From Candidatus Bathyarchaeota archaeon (GTDB taxonomy: Archaea > Thermoproteota > Bathyarchaeia > TCS64), in assembly GCA_003662205.1 (NCBI GenBank), contig QMXQ01000083.1, positions 1 through 6,892 on the forward strand: 6,892 nucleotides of DNA, given 5' to 3'. The position numbers and the translations under genes are program-made. This document shows positions 1 to 5,609 of this stretch, one piece after another. Each line of letters opens with the position of its first letter. The first letter of the stretch is position 1. The notes below the pieces were generated by a model, which searched no databases, had not been told where the DNA came from, and saw only the letters and a program-made list of their open reading frames with translations.

Positions 1-1407
1 GCCATGGGCGGCAGGGAGGGCCTCGTCGACACCGCCGTCCGCACCCAGCAGAGCGGCTACATGCAGCGCCGCCTCATCAACGCCCTCGAGCACCTCCGCG
101 TCGAGTACGACGGCACCGTCCGCGACTCCACGGGCGACATCATACAGTTCCGCTACGGGGAGGACGGCGTCGACCCGGCGAAGAGCGACCACGGCAAGGC
201 GGTCAACGTCGAGCAGCTCATCGAACGGGTGAAGATCGCCGCGAGGAAGGGGAAGCCGGCCCCCGAGGAGTTCATCGAGGAGCGGCTGGCGGAGGTCAGC
301 GACCAGCTCACGCCGAGCCTCGTCGATGAGCTGCGGAGGCGGCTGGCGGATTCGGGGCTGACCAGGGCTGGCGTCAAGGAGGTCATCCAGACGGTGCTGA
401 GGAACTACGACTTCAGCCTGGTGGAGCCGGGCGAGGCGGTCGGCACCGTCGCCGCCCAGTCCATCGGCGAGCCCGGCACCCAGATGACGCTGAGGACCTT
501 CCACTTCGCCGGCGTCGCGGAGCTGAACGTAACCCTCGGCCTCCCCAGGCTCATCGAGCTGGTGGACGCCCGCAGGTCGCCCTCGACGCCCGTGATGACC
601 ATCCACCTGGACGCGAAGCACAGGCGCAGCGGCAAGAAGGCCCGGGAGGTCGCGCAGAGGCTCACCTACACCGTCATCGACGACGTCATCCAGTCGGTGA
701 ACGTCGACCTCAGGAAGGACGCCGTCAGGGTGATACTGGACCCGGCTCAGATGGAGGCCCTCGGCGTCGCGCCCGAGGATGTGGAGAGGGCGCTGCCGAC
801 GAAGTACGAGAAGGAGGACGACTTCACCTACCTCATCAGCCTCTCCGAGGCCAAGGACGGCGACCCCGAGCGGCTCATAGAGCAGATCACCGAGGCCCGC
901 ATCAGGGGGATACCCGAGATCAAGAGGGTGCTCACCATCTACGAGAACGGCGAGTGGATCATCCGCACGGACGGCTCGAACCTGGAGGAGGTCCTCAACG
1001 TCGATGGCGTGGACCCCGCGAGGACGACGACCAACGACATCCACGAGATCGCGTCGATACTGGGCATCGAGGCGGCGCGAAACGCCCTGATAAGGGAGGC
1101 GCACAGCGTCCTGGAGGAGCAGGGCCTCGACGTGGACGTGAGGCACGTGATGCTCGTCGCCGACATCATGACCAACTCCGGCGAGGTCCAGCAGATCGGC
1201 CGCCACGGCATCAGCGGGGAGAAGAGCAGCGTCCTGGCCAGGGCCGCCTTCGAGCTGACCATCCAGCACCTCGTGAACGCTGCCATCAAGGGCGAGACCG
1301 ATCCCCTTAAAGGAGTCATCGAGAACATCATTGTCGGGCAGTCGATGCCCCTGGGGACAGGGAGCGTTGAGCTGTTCATGACCATGGGAGGGAGGCACGA
1401 CGAGTAG
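1..1407 (+). CDS. rpoA: DNA-directed RNA polymerase subunit A (fused A'/A''; Rpo1N-Rpo1C), C-terminal part, 5' end cut by window
   Basis: Largest catalytic subunit of archaeal RNA polymerase, homologous to eukaryotic Rpb1; cytoplasmic. The frame is open from base 1 (the codon before the first ATG at 4 is Ala, giving the conserved [13 protein letters not shown]), so that ATG is internal and lies in the bridge helix. Counting from it, residues 1-58 are the end of the A' part ([11 protein letters not shown] at 48-58), where split archaeal A' proteins end. The reading frame continues without a stop through a linker (about 59-100) into the A'' part, usually encoded by rpoA2. Residues 141-190 hold the trigger-loop region ([16 protein letters not shown], with the conserved His at 167). 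The C-terminus has the conserved blocks [35 protein letters not shown] and [11 protein letters not shown]. The gene ends 19 bp before the only ATG of rpl30e, as expected for an operon. Identification is firm; the fusion is seen directly in the window. Confidence 0.97.
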   Translation, partial: AMGGREGLVDTAVRTQQSGYMQRRLINALEHLRVEYDGTVRDSTGDIIQFRYGEDGVDPAKSDHGKAVNVEQLIERVKIAARKGKPAPEEFIEERLAEVSDQLTPSLVDELRRRLADSGLTRAGVKEVIQTVLRNYDFSLVEPGEAVGTVAAQSIGEPGTQMTLRTFHFAGVAELNVTLGLPRLIELVDARRSPSTPVMTIHLDAKHRRSGKKAREVAQRLTYTVIDDVIQSVNVDLRKDAVRVILDPAQMEALGVAPEDVERALPTKYEKEDDFTYLISLSEAKDGDPERLIEQITEARIRGIPEIKRVLTIYENGEWIIRTDGSNLEEVLNVDGVDPARTTTNDIHEIASILGIEAARNALIREAHSVLEEQGLDVDVRHVMLVADIMTNSGEVQQIGRHGISGEKSSVLARAAFELTIQHLVNAAIKGETDPLKGVIENIIVGQSMPLGTGSVELFMTMGGRHDE

Positions 1408-1426
1408 CGTAGACCGGGAGCTCAGG

Positions 1427-1711
1427 ATGGCCGTCTCCACCGGCAGGGTCCACCTGGGCTCCAAGACGGCGATGAGGGAGATGCGCCGCGGGAGGGCGAA
1501 GGCAGCGATAGTCTCCTCCAACTGCCCCGAGGAGATCAGGGAGAGGATCGAGAACTACGGGAGGCTCGCGGGGATACCGGTGCTGAGGCACCCGAAGGAC
1601 AGCCTGGACCTGGGCCTCCTCTGCGGGAAGCCCTTCCCCGTCTCAGCAATCGTTATAAATGATCCAGGGGACTCAAAGATACTAAGCCTGGTGAAGGTGG
1701 AAGATGCTTAG
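1427..1711 (+). CDS. rpl30e: 50S ribosomal protein L30e (eL30)
   Basis: Large-subunit ribosomal protein of the L7Ae/L30e RNA-binding superfamily, found in archaea and eukaryotes and usually encoded between RNA polymerase A and nusA, as here. Family blocks are clear: GRVHLGSK near the N-terminus, IVSSNCP (28-34) and CGKPFPVSAIV (66-76). The ATG at 1427 is the only ATG, GTG or TTG in this frame after the upstream stop, and GGGAG at 1416-1420 precedes it with 6 bases between. However, the six codons just upstream translate to VDRELR and, joined to MAVSTG, match the usual eL30 N-terminus. That would give about 100 residues, the normal length, but the codon at that position (1409-1411) is GTA. The 94-residue product may therefore be short by about six residues, use a non-standard start, or reflect a GTG-to-GTA change or sequencing error. 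The last 8 bases overlap nusA. Confidence 0.95.
   Translation: MAVSTGRVHLGSKTAMREMRRGRAKAAIVSSNCPEEIRERIENYGRLAGIPVLRHPKDSLDLGLLCGKPFPVSAIVINDPGDSKILSLVKVEDA
1649..1662 (+). promoter_or_regulatory. Candidate internal TATA box ahead of nusA, inside rpl30e
   Basis: TTATAAAT at 1653-1660 is a good match to an archaeal TATA box, centred about 47 nt upstream of the nusA start codon. In the surrounding codons rpl30e abandons its usual GC-ending choice (GTT ATA AAT GAT CCA, then TCA, ATA, CTA), which fits selection for a promoter within coding DNA. A start about 26 nt downstream would leave a leader of roughly 20 nt containing the nusA Shine-Dalgarno site. This is inference from position and base composition only. 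Confidence 0.4.
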
Positions 1712-2141
1712 CAACATCAAGATCACTGAGAACGAAATGAAGTACATGGCGCTGCTGGAGAACATGACCGGCGCGACCGTCGTCGACTGCATCATCGACG
1801 AGGCGGAGGACACCATCATCTTCACCGTCAAGAAAGGGGAGGTCGGCCTCGCCGTCGGCCGGGGCGGGGAGAAGATCAAGCGGTTCCGCAGGATGACCAA
1901 CAAGCAGGTCGAGGTCTTCGAGTACATCGACGACCCCGAGAAGTTCATCAGGAACGCCCTCAAGCCGGCGAGGGTGAAGACGATAAGGCTGGTGGACCGG
2001 GTCGACGGCGGGCGCATCGCCATGGTCAACGTCGAGACGAAGGACAAGGGCATCGCCATCGGCAGGAACGGTCAGAACATCAAGAAGATAAGGTTCCTCG
2101 CCAAGCGCTACTTCAACCTGGACACCATCGTCATCAACTAA
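1704..2141 (+). CDS. nusA: Archaeal transcription factor NusA (two-KH-domain protein, NusA-like)
   Basis: Short archaeal NusA of 145 residues, which keeps only the RNA-binding KH pair of bacterial NusA and lacks its N-terminal polymerase-binding and S1 domains. KH1 has its signature AVGRGGEKIKRF at 50-61 and KH2 has AIGRNGQNIKKI at 118-129; length and order are normal for the archaeal family. It is thought to bind nascent RNA during transcription elongation or termination, though its role in archaea is less settled than in bacteria. The ATG at 1704 overlaps the rpl30e stop (8-base overlap), and GGTGG at 1696-1700 serves as a close Shine-Dalgarno site, indicating coupled translation. An internal promoter in rpl30e may add independent expression. 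No oligo-T terminator follows the TAA, so transcription may continue toward the glycosidase gene. In many archaea the next gene would be rps12; here it is not. Confidence 0.95.
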   Translation: MLSNIKITENEMKYMALLENMTGATVVDCIIDEAEDTIIFTVKKGEVGLAVGRGGEKIKRFRRMTNKQVEVFEYIDDPEKFIRNALKPARVKTIRLVDRVDGGRIAMVNVETKDKGIAIGRNGQNIKKIRFLAKRYFNLDTIVIN

Positions 2142-2169
2142 CCTCGGTCATCCGGCAGCCTTCCATTCG

Positions 2170-2182
2170 ATAATATATTATA
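2170..2182 (+). promoter_or_regulatory. TATA box of the GH1 glycosidase gene (12-bp palindrome)
   Basis: ATAATATATTAT at 2170-2181 is a perfect self-complementary AT-only block in otherwise GC-rich DNA, centred 40 nt upstream of the TTG start. Its position fits an archaeal TATA box with transcription starting near 2200. The symmetry could also suit a dimeric regulator or give no preferred direction by itself, but only the + strand has a gene starting just downstream. The element gives the glycosidase its own promoter, separate from the rpoA-nusA operon. Confidence 0.6.
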
Positions 2183-2191
2183 GCAGGCAGT

Positions 2192-2215
2192 GGCGACCCT
2201 CTCTGTGAGGACGCC
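2192..2215 (+). promoter_or_regulatory. Possible hairpin covering the ribosome binding site of the GH1 gene
   Basis: GTGAGG (2205-2210) is the Shine-Dalgarno site, 5 bases before the TTG start, and it supports that start since no ATG or GTG lies in frame nearby. The same bases can pair: GGCG (2192-2195) with CGCC (2212-2215) and CCTC (2198-2201) with GAGG (2207-2210), loop TCTGT. The hairpin would hide the binding site, but only in RNA reading through from nusA. A transcript starting about 26 nt after the TATA box would lack most of the left arm. The pairing is seen; any regulatory role is speculative. Confidence 0.3.
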
Positions 2216-3679
2216 TTGTCGCCCAAGCGTTTCCCCGATGGATTTCTATGGGGCACCGCCATATCCGCCTTCCAAGTGGAGATGGGGAGGGGTGAGCCGA
2301 GCGCCGGCTCGGACTGGTATATGTGGGTCCACGACGAGGAGAACATAGCGAGCGGCCGGGTGAGCGGGGACCTCCCCGAGGACGGCCCCGGCTTCTGGAC
2401 CCTCTACGCCGAGGACCTCAGGCGGGCCCGGGAGGAGCTGGGAAACAACGCCGTAAGGCTCTCCATCGACTGGAGCAGGATATTCCCCATGTCGACCCAG
2501 CCGGTGGAGGTGGAGGTCGAACGCGACGGGCGGGGGAACATCGCCCGCGTCGACGTCGACGAGGAGGCCATGCAGCGCCTCAGGGAGCTCGCGGACGGCT
2601 CCGCCGTCCGGAGATACCGGCAGATGCTCTCCGAGGCGAGGAGGCTCGGCCTCACGGTGATGCTCACCCTCTACCACTGGCCCCTACCGCTCTGGCTCCA
2701 CGACCCCATCGCCTGCAGGGACGGCGTGGAGGCCGCCGCCCGCCGGGGCTGGCTCGACCAGGGGACCGTCGTCGAGTTCGCCAAGTACGCGGCCTTCGCC
2801 GCCGACGCCCTCGGCGACCTCGTGGACCTCTACGCCACCATAAACGAGCCGAGGATAGTCAGCGAACACGGCTACCTGTCGGAAAGGGGGGAATTCCCGC
2901 CGGGTCTGAACGACCCGAAGCTATTCCTAGCCGCCATGAAGAACCTCTCCATCGCCCACGGCGTCGCCTACGAGCAGGTGAAGCGATGGGACAGGGCCTC
3001 CTCCACGGGGCTGAGGACAGCGACGGTCGGCGTGGTCGTCGTCCTCCAGTATTACGAGCCCGACAACCCGGCCGATGAGCGGGACGTGGCCGCCGCGCGT
3101 TTCGTCGAGTACATGTTCAACGAGTGGTATCTGAACTCGGCGCTCAGAGGCGACTACGACATGAACCTCGACGGCGTCATCCAGCCCGAGGAGCAGCTGC
3201 CCCACCTGGTGAAGGGGTGCGACTTCATCGGCCTCAACTACTACACCCGGTGGAGGGTGAGACACGTCGAGGGGGAGGGGGATCCGAGGTTTAACTTCGT
3301 CTTCGCCCCCTGCTCCGGCGACTGCTCCGACTTCGGCTGGGAGATCTACCCTCAGGGGCTGAGGCACGTCCTCAACTGGGCCTTTAAGCGCTTCAGGCGT
3401 CCGATCTACGTGACGGAGAACGGGATCGCCGACGCCAGGGACGTGATGCGCGAGTGTTACCTCGTCGATCACCTCGAACAGCTCCACGGGGCCATCGAGG
3501 ACGGCGTCCCCGTCAGGGGCTACTTCCACTGGTCCCTCATCGACAACTTCGAATGGGCCGATGGCTACAGGATGCGCTTCGGCCTCTTCAAGGTGGACAT
3601 GGAGACGAAGGAGAGAACGCCGACCAAGGCAGCCCCCATCTACAGGGAGATCGCCACCGAGAACAGGCTGCCGGAGTGA
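2216..3679 (+). CDS. Glycoside hydrolase family 1 beta-glycosidase (LacS/beta-galactosidase/beta-glucosidase type)
   Basis: A retaining GH1 enzyme of 487 residues, close in length and sequence pattern to Sulfolobus LacS; it should release terminal beta-linked glucose, galactose or related sugars from oligosaccharides or glycosides. No signal peptide is visible, so it is probably cytoplasmic. Evidence in order: FLWGTAISAFQVEMG (10-24, with sugar-binding Gln20), DWYMWVHDEENIASGRVSGD (33-52), DWSRIFP (85-91), LYHWPLPLW (152-160), acid/base Glu211 in ATINEP, FIGLNYYTR (337-345), nucleophile Glu401 in YVTENG, and YFHWSLIDNFEWADGYRMRF (436-455), whose Glu446-Trp447 contact the substrate. Residues 315-326 form an EF-hand-like loop (DMNLDGVIQPEE). 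The TTG start is supported by the Shine-Dalgarno site and by homology beginning directly after it. The gene has its own TATA box and separates nusA from the rest of the str genes. The exact substrate cannot be read from the sequence. Confidence 0.95.
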   Translation: MSPKRFPDGFLWGTAISAFQVEMGRGEPSAGSDWYMWVHDEENIASGRVSGDLPEDGPGFWTLYAEDLRRAREELGNNAVRLSIDWSRIFPMSTQPVEVEVERDGRGNIARVDVDEEAMQRLRELADGSAVRRYRQMLSEARRLGLTVMLTLYHWPLPLWLHDPIACRDGVEAAARRGWLDQGTVVEFAKYAAFAADALGDLVDLYATINEPRIVSEHGYLSERGEFPPGLNDPKLFLAAMKNLSIAHGVAYEQVKRWDRASSTGLRTATVGVVVVLQYYEPDNPADERDVAAARFVEYMFNEWYLNSALRGDYDMNLDGVIQPEEQLPHLVKGCDFIGLNYYTRWRVRHVEGEGDPRFNFVFAPCSGDCSDFGWEIYPQGLRHVLNWAFKRFRRPIYVTENGIADARDVMRECYLVDHLEQLHGAIEDGVPVRGYFHWSLIDNFEWADGYRMRFGLFKVDMETKERTPTKAAPIYREIATENRLPE

Positions 3680-3701
3680 CGGATGGAGAAGACGATGTTT
3701 C

Positions 3702-3754
3702 TATGAAAAATTTAACATATAACCTGGGGTGTGGGGGGCGACCCTGATGGGTCA
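3702..3754 (-). terminator. Candidate terminator region between the convergent GH1 and rps10 genes
   Basis: Read on the - strand, the segment after the rps10 stop carries a C-rich stretch and then TTATATGTTAAATTTTTC, with five T at 3710-3706. Oligo-T runs are the usual archaeal intrinsic terminators, so this fits the end of the EF-1alpha-rps10 transcript. A small perfect inverted repeat (GACCC, loop TGAT, GGGTC; 3740-3753) spans the rps10 stop codon. The + strand has only weak T-runs for ending the GH1 transcript. AACATATAA at 3714-3722 looks TATA-like, but no gene starts after it in either direction. Confidence 0.45.
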
Positions 3755-4060
3755 GCGGATCTCCATCTCGATGTAGACCTCGTTGGGCACCCTGATCCGC
3801 ATGATGCTGCGCATCACCCGCTCGCGCGCGTCGATCTCTATGAGCCTCTTGTGGACCCGCATCTCAAACTTGTCCCAGGTGTTGCTGCCGTCGCCGCAGG
3901 GCGTCCTCCGGACGGGGACCACCAGCCGCTTCGTCGGCAGCGGGATGGGCCCCACCATCTTGACGCCTATTCTCTTAGCTATCCCTTTTATCTCGTCGCA
4001 GACGGCGTTGAGCTTCTCCGTGTCGGTGCTCGTCAGCTTGATCCTCGCGCGCCGCACCAT
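3752..4060 (-). CDS. rps10: 30S ribosomal protein S10 (uS10)
   Basis: Small-subunit head protein of 102 residues, the usual archaeal length. The family pattern is complete: [13 protein letters not shown] at the N-terminus, [16 protein letters not shown] (37-52), and the strongly conserved [20 protein letters not shown] (52-71) followed by RLIEID. It lies downstream of the EF-1alpha gene on the same strand, 72 bp after its stop, which is the classic archaeal pair. The gap is unusually structured: an inverted repeat right after the EF-1alpha stop and then a TATA-like site, so rps10 may be read both from the EF-1alpha promoter and from its own. A purine-rich GAGGG (complement of 4072-4076) lies 11 bases before the ATG, rather far for a strong Shine-Dalgarno site. 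The gene is convergent with GH1. Confidence 0.97.
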   Translation of the reverse strand: MVRRARIKLTSTDTEKLNAVCDEIKGIAKRIGVKMVGPIPLPTKRLVVPVRRTPCGDGSNTWDKFEMRVHKRLIEIDARERVMRSIMRIRVPNEVYIEMEIR

Positions 4061-4095
4061 CTTCGTCGCATCCCTCTTCTGTCCACGCGGCCGGA

Positions 4096-4103
4096 ACTTA
4101 AGT
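4096..4103 (-). promoter_or_regulatory. Candidate rps10 promoter (TATA-like element)
   Basis: The - strand reads GGAAGACTTAAGTTCC across this point; ACTTAAGT is centred 39 nt before the rps10 ATG, the same spacing as the stronger TATA boxes of the EF-1alpha and GH1 genes. The purine-rich GGAAG just upstream could act as a TFB recognition element. The box is a weak match to the archaeal consensus, so this remains tentative. Confidence 0.3.
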
Positions 4104-4106
4104 CTT

Positions 4107-4132
4107 CCGCATGGGGGTGGACCCCCGTGCGG
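4107..4132 (-). repeat. Strong inverted repeat (hairpin) immediately after the EF-1alpha stop codon
   Basis: On the + strand the bases read CCGCA, T, GGGGG, TGGA, CCCCC, G, TGCGG. The arms pair over 5 + 5 bp with one central position between them (C-A mismatch in the EF-1alpha mRNA sense, T-G wobble on the other strand) and a 4-base loop. The repeat abuts the EF-1alpha TAG. No oligo-T follows on the - strand, so it does not look like a standard terminator. It could stabilise or mark a processed 3' end of the EF-1alpha message, or lower read-through into rps10. Structure is seen; role is inferred. Confidence 0.6.
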
Positions 4133-5428
4133 CTAGCTCTCGATCTCCAGGACCACACCCGCGGCGATGGTTGTGCCCATGTCCCTGAGGGCGAAGCGCC
4201 CGAGCTGCGGGAACTCCCGGTAGACCTCCATGGCGACCGGCTGCAGCGGCTCGAAGCGGACGATGGCGGCGTCGCCGGTCCTCAGGTAGCTCGGGTTCTC
4301 CTCAACGACCTGCCCGCTCCGGGGGTCGATCTTGGAGATGAGCTCGGCGAAGCGGACCGCGATCTGCGCCGTGTGGATGTGCAGCACCGGCGTGTACCCC
4401 TGGGCGATGGCCGTCGGATGGTGGATGACGAAGATCCGCCCCTTGAACGCCTTCGCCACGGTGGGCGGGTTGTCCGGGTAGCCCGCGACGTCGCCGCGCT
4501 TGATCTCGTCCCTGGCAATGCCCTTGACGTTGAAGCCGATGTTGTCCCCCGGCTCAGCCTGGGGCATCCGCACGTAGTGGGTCTCGATGCTCTTGACGTC
4601 GCCCTCCACGCCCGCGGGCATGAAGACGACCCTCCGGTCCACCTTGAGCACGCCGGTCTCGACGCGCCCGACGGGGACGGTGCCCACGCCCCTGATGGAG
4701 TAGACCTCCTGCACGGGTATCCTCAGCGGCTTGTCGATGGGCTTCGGCGGGACCTCGAACTCATCCAAGGCTTCGAGGAGCGTCGGCCCCTTGTACCAGG
4801 GCATCTTGTCGCTCCGCTTCACCAGGTTGTCGCCGGTCCAGCCCGAGGTGGGCACGAAGTGGATCTTGCTGACGTCGTAGCCGACCATCCTGAGCAGCCT
4901 TGAGACGCCGTCCTTGACCTCCTCGTACCTCTGCTGGCTCCAGTTGACGGTGGGGTCGTCCATCTTGTTGACCGCGACGACGATCTGGTCCACGCCGAGG
5001 GTCTTCGCCAGGAACGCGTGCTCACGGGTCTGGCCGCCGGGGTTGGTCCCCGCCTCGTATTCGCCGCGCTTGGCGGAGATGAAGAGGACCGCGCCGTCGG
5101 CCTGGCTGGCGCCTGTCACCATGTTCTTGACGAAGTCCCTGTGGCCGGGGGCGTCGATGACCGTGAAGAAGTGCTTCGACGTCTCCAGCTTGTAGAAGGC
5201 GAGGTCGATGGTGAGCCCCCGCTCCCGCTCCTCCTTAAGCTTGTCGAGGACCCACGCGTACTTGAAGGACTCCTTGCCGAGGGCCTTGGCCTCCTGCTCG
5301 AACTGCTGGATCACCTTCTCGCTGATGGCGCCCGCGTCGTAGAACAGGTGCCCTATGCTCGTGCTCTTGCCGTGATCTACGTGGCCGATGATGATCAGGT
5401 TGAGGTGTGGCTTCTCTTTACCACTCAT
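4133..5428 (-). CDS. tuf: Translation elongation factor EF-1alpha (archaeal EF-Tu homologue)
   Basis: GTPase that delivers aminoacyl-tRNA to the ribosomal A site; 431 residues, normal for archaea. All G-motifs are present: G1 GHVDHGKST (15-23), the switch I region ending in ERERGLTIDLAF with Thr73 (67-78), G3 DAPGH (92-96), G4 NKMD (154-157) and G5 TSGWTGDN (194-201). The helical EQEAKALGKESFKYAWVLDK (44-63) segment and the GxIPVQEVYSI-like start of domain 2 (RIPVQEVYSIRGVGTVPVGR) are typical of the archaeal/eukaryotic family, not bacterial EF-Tu. The ATG is preceded by a near-perfect Shine-Dalgarno site (AGGAGGTT on the - strand, complement of 5434-5441) with about 5-7 bases between, and by a TATA box, indicating strong expression. 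It is the first gene of a two-gene unit with rps10 and is divergent from rps12, whereas in many archaea it is co-directional and downstream of rps12-rps7-EF-2. Confidence 0.98.
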   Translation of the reverse strand: MSGKEKPHLNLIIIGHVDHGKSTSIGHLFYDAGAISEKVIQQFEQEAKALGKESFKYAWVLDKLKEERERGLTIDLAFYKLETSKHFFTVIDAPGHRDFVKNMVTGASQADGAVLFISAKRGEYEAGTNPGGQTREHAFLAKTLGVDQIVVAVNKMDDPTVNWSQQRYEEVKDGVSRLLRMVGYDVSKIHFVPTSGWTGDNLVKRSDKMPWYKGPTLLEALDEFEVPPKPIDKPLRIPVQEVYSIRGVGTVPVGRVETGVLKVDRRVVFMPAGVEGDVKSIETHYVRMPQAEPGDNIGFNVKGIARDEIKRGDVAGYPDNPPTVAKAFKGRIFVIHHPTAIAQGYTPVLHIHTAQIAVRFAELISKIDPRSGQVVEENPSYLRTGDAAIVRFEPLQPVAMEVYREFPQLGRFALRDMGTTIAAGVVLEIES

Positions 5429-5433
5429 ATGTG

Positions 5434-5473
5434 AACCTCCTACAGACAGAGAATAGTATGCAACATAAAAAGT
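5434..5473 (-). promoter_or_regulatory. EF-1alpha promoter and Shine-Dalgarno site
   Basis: On the - strand CTTTTTATG (complement of 5464-5472) is centred 40 nt upstream of the EF-1alpha ATG and fits an archaeal TATA box. The predicted start near 5442 gives a leader of about 15 nt that contains AGGAGGTT, the strongest ribosome binding site in the window. That pairing of elements suits a highly expressed gene. Confidence 0.6.
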
Positions 5474-5569
5474 TTAGGTTCTCAGCCCAAAGCCGTAAAA
5501 ACCCAAAATAATCCCTTTATCCCGCCCGGAGGCGGACCCTCGAGGCGGCGACCCGCACCATTCGCAACA
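5474..5569. other. Spacer between the divergent EF-1alpha and rps12 promoters
   Basis: About 95 bp with no coding frame or RNA gene that I can recognise. The left half is A/C-rich (TAAAAACCCAAAATAATCCC from 5495 on), unusual in this GC-rich DNA. The right half is GC-rich and holds a short perfect hairpin (CCGCC, loop CGGA, GGCGG; 5522-5535) and a direct repeat of GAGGCGG (5529-5535 and 5542-5548, 13 bp apart). The CTTTATCCC at about 5515 is another TATA-like string. The spacer could hold operator sites for both promoters, but nothing proves it. Confidence 0.4.
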
Positions 5570-5604
5570 TTTAAACTGGACAACTGTAATCGCCTTAGGG
5601 GAGG
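5570..5604 (+). promoter_or_regulatory. rps12 promoter and Shine-Dalgarno site
   Basis: TTTAAA at 5570-5575 is centred about 37 nt before the rps12 ATG. GGGGAGG at 5598-5604 follows, with 5 bases before the start codon. A transcription start about 25 nt after the box would leave a leader of about 12 nt, just enough to include the ribosome binding site. This supports rps12 being transcribed from its own promoter here, not as part of the rpoA-nusA operon. Confidence 0.55.
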
Positions 5605-5609
5605 ATCAG

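Noticed and set aside
1304..1315. CCTTAAAGGA near the rpoA 3' end as a promoter for rpl30e
   Set aside because: It is about 90-120 nt from any eL30 start, far from the spacing of the other promoters here, and encodes conserved RpoA residues.
2927..3529. A 200-codon open frame on the - strand inside the GH1 gene
   Set aside because: Shadow frame of a complete GH1 gene with all catalytic motifs; no start context or family resemblance.
2216..3679. GH1 and the MFS gene as a sugar uptake and breakdown system
   Set aside because: They are separated by three translation genes on differing strands and share no promoter; the transporter substrate cannot be read from the sequence.
3711..3722. TTTAACATATAA after the GH1 gene as a promoter
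   Set aside because: Downstream on the + strand lies only the antisense of rps10, and on the - strand only the antisense of GH1; the location between convergent genes favours a terminator region.
2192..3745. GGCGACCCT occurs on both sides of the GH1 gene (2192-2200 and 3737-3745), like a 9-bp target-site duplication
   Set aside because: The left copy lies downstream of the GH1 TATA box, no terminal inverted repeats or transposase are present, and the core word recurs elsewhere (for example 5547-5554 and in rpoA coding sequence), so chance in GC-rich DNA is a sufficient explanation.
3731..4903. A 390-codon open frame on the + strand across rps10 and EF-1alpha
   Set aside because: It lies antisense to two certain genes, has a composition dominated by Asp, His, Arg, Leu and Gly typical of GC-rich reverse frames, and shows no recognisable domain.
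5474..5569. Possible small RNA or tRNA in the divergent spacer
   Set aside because: No T-loop, acceptor-stem pairing, C/D box or other RNA signature could be found by eye.
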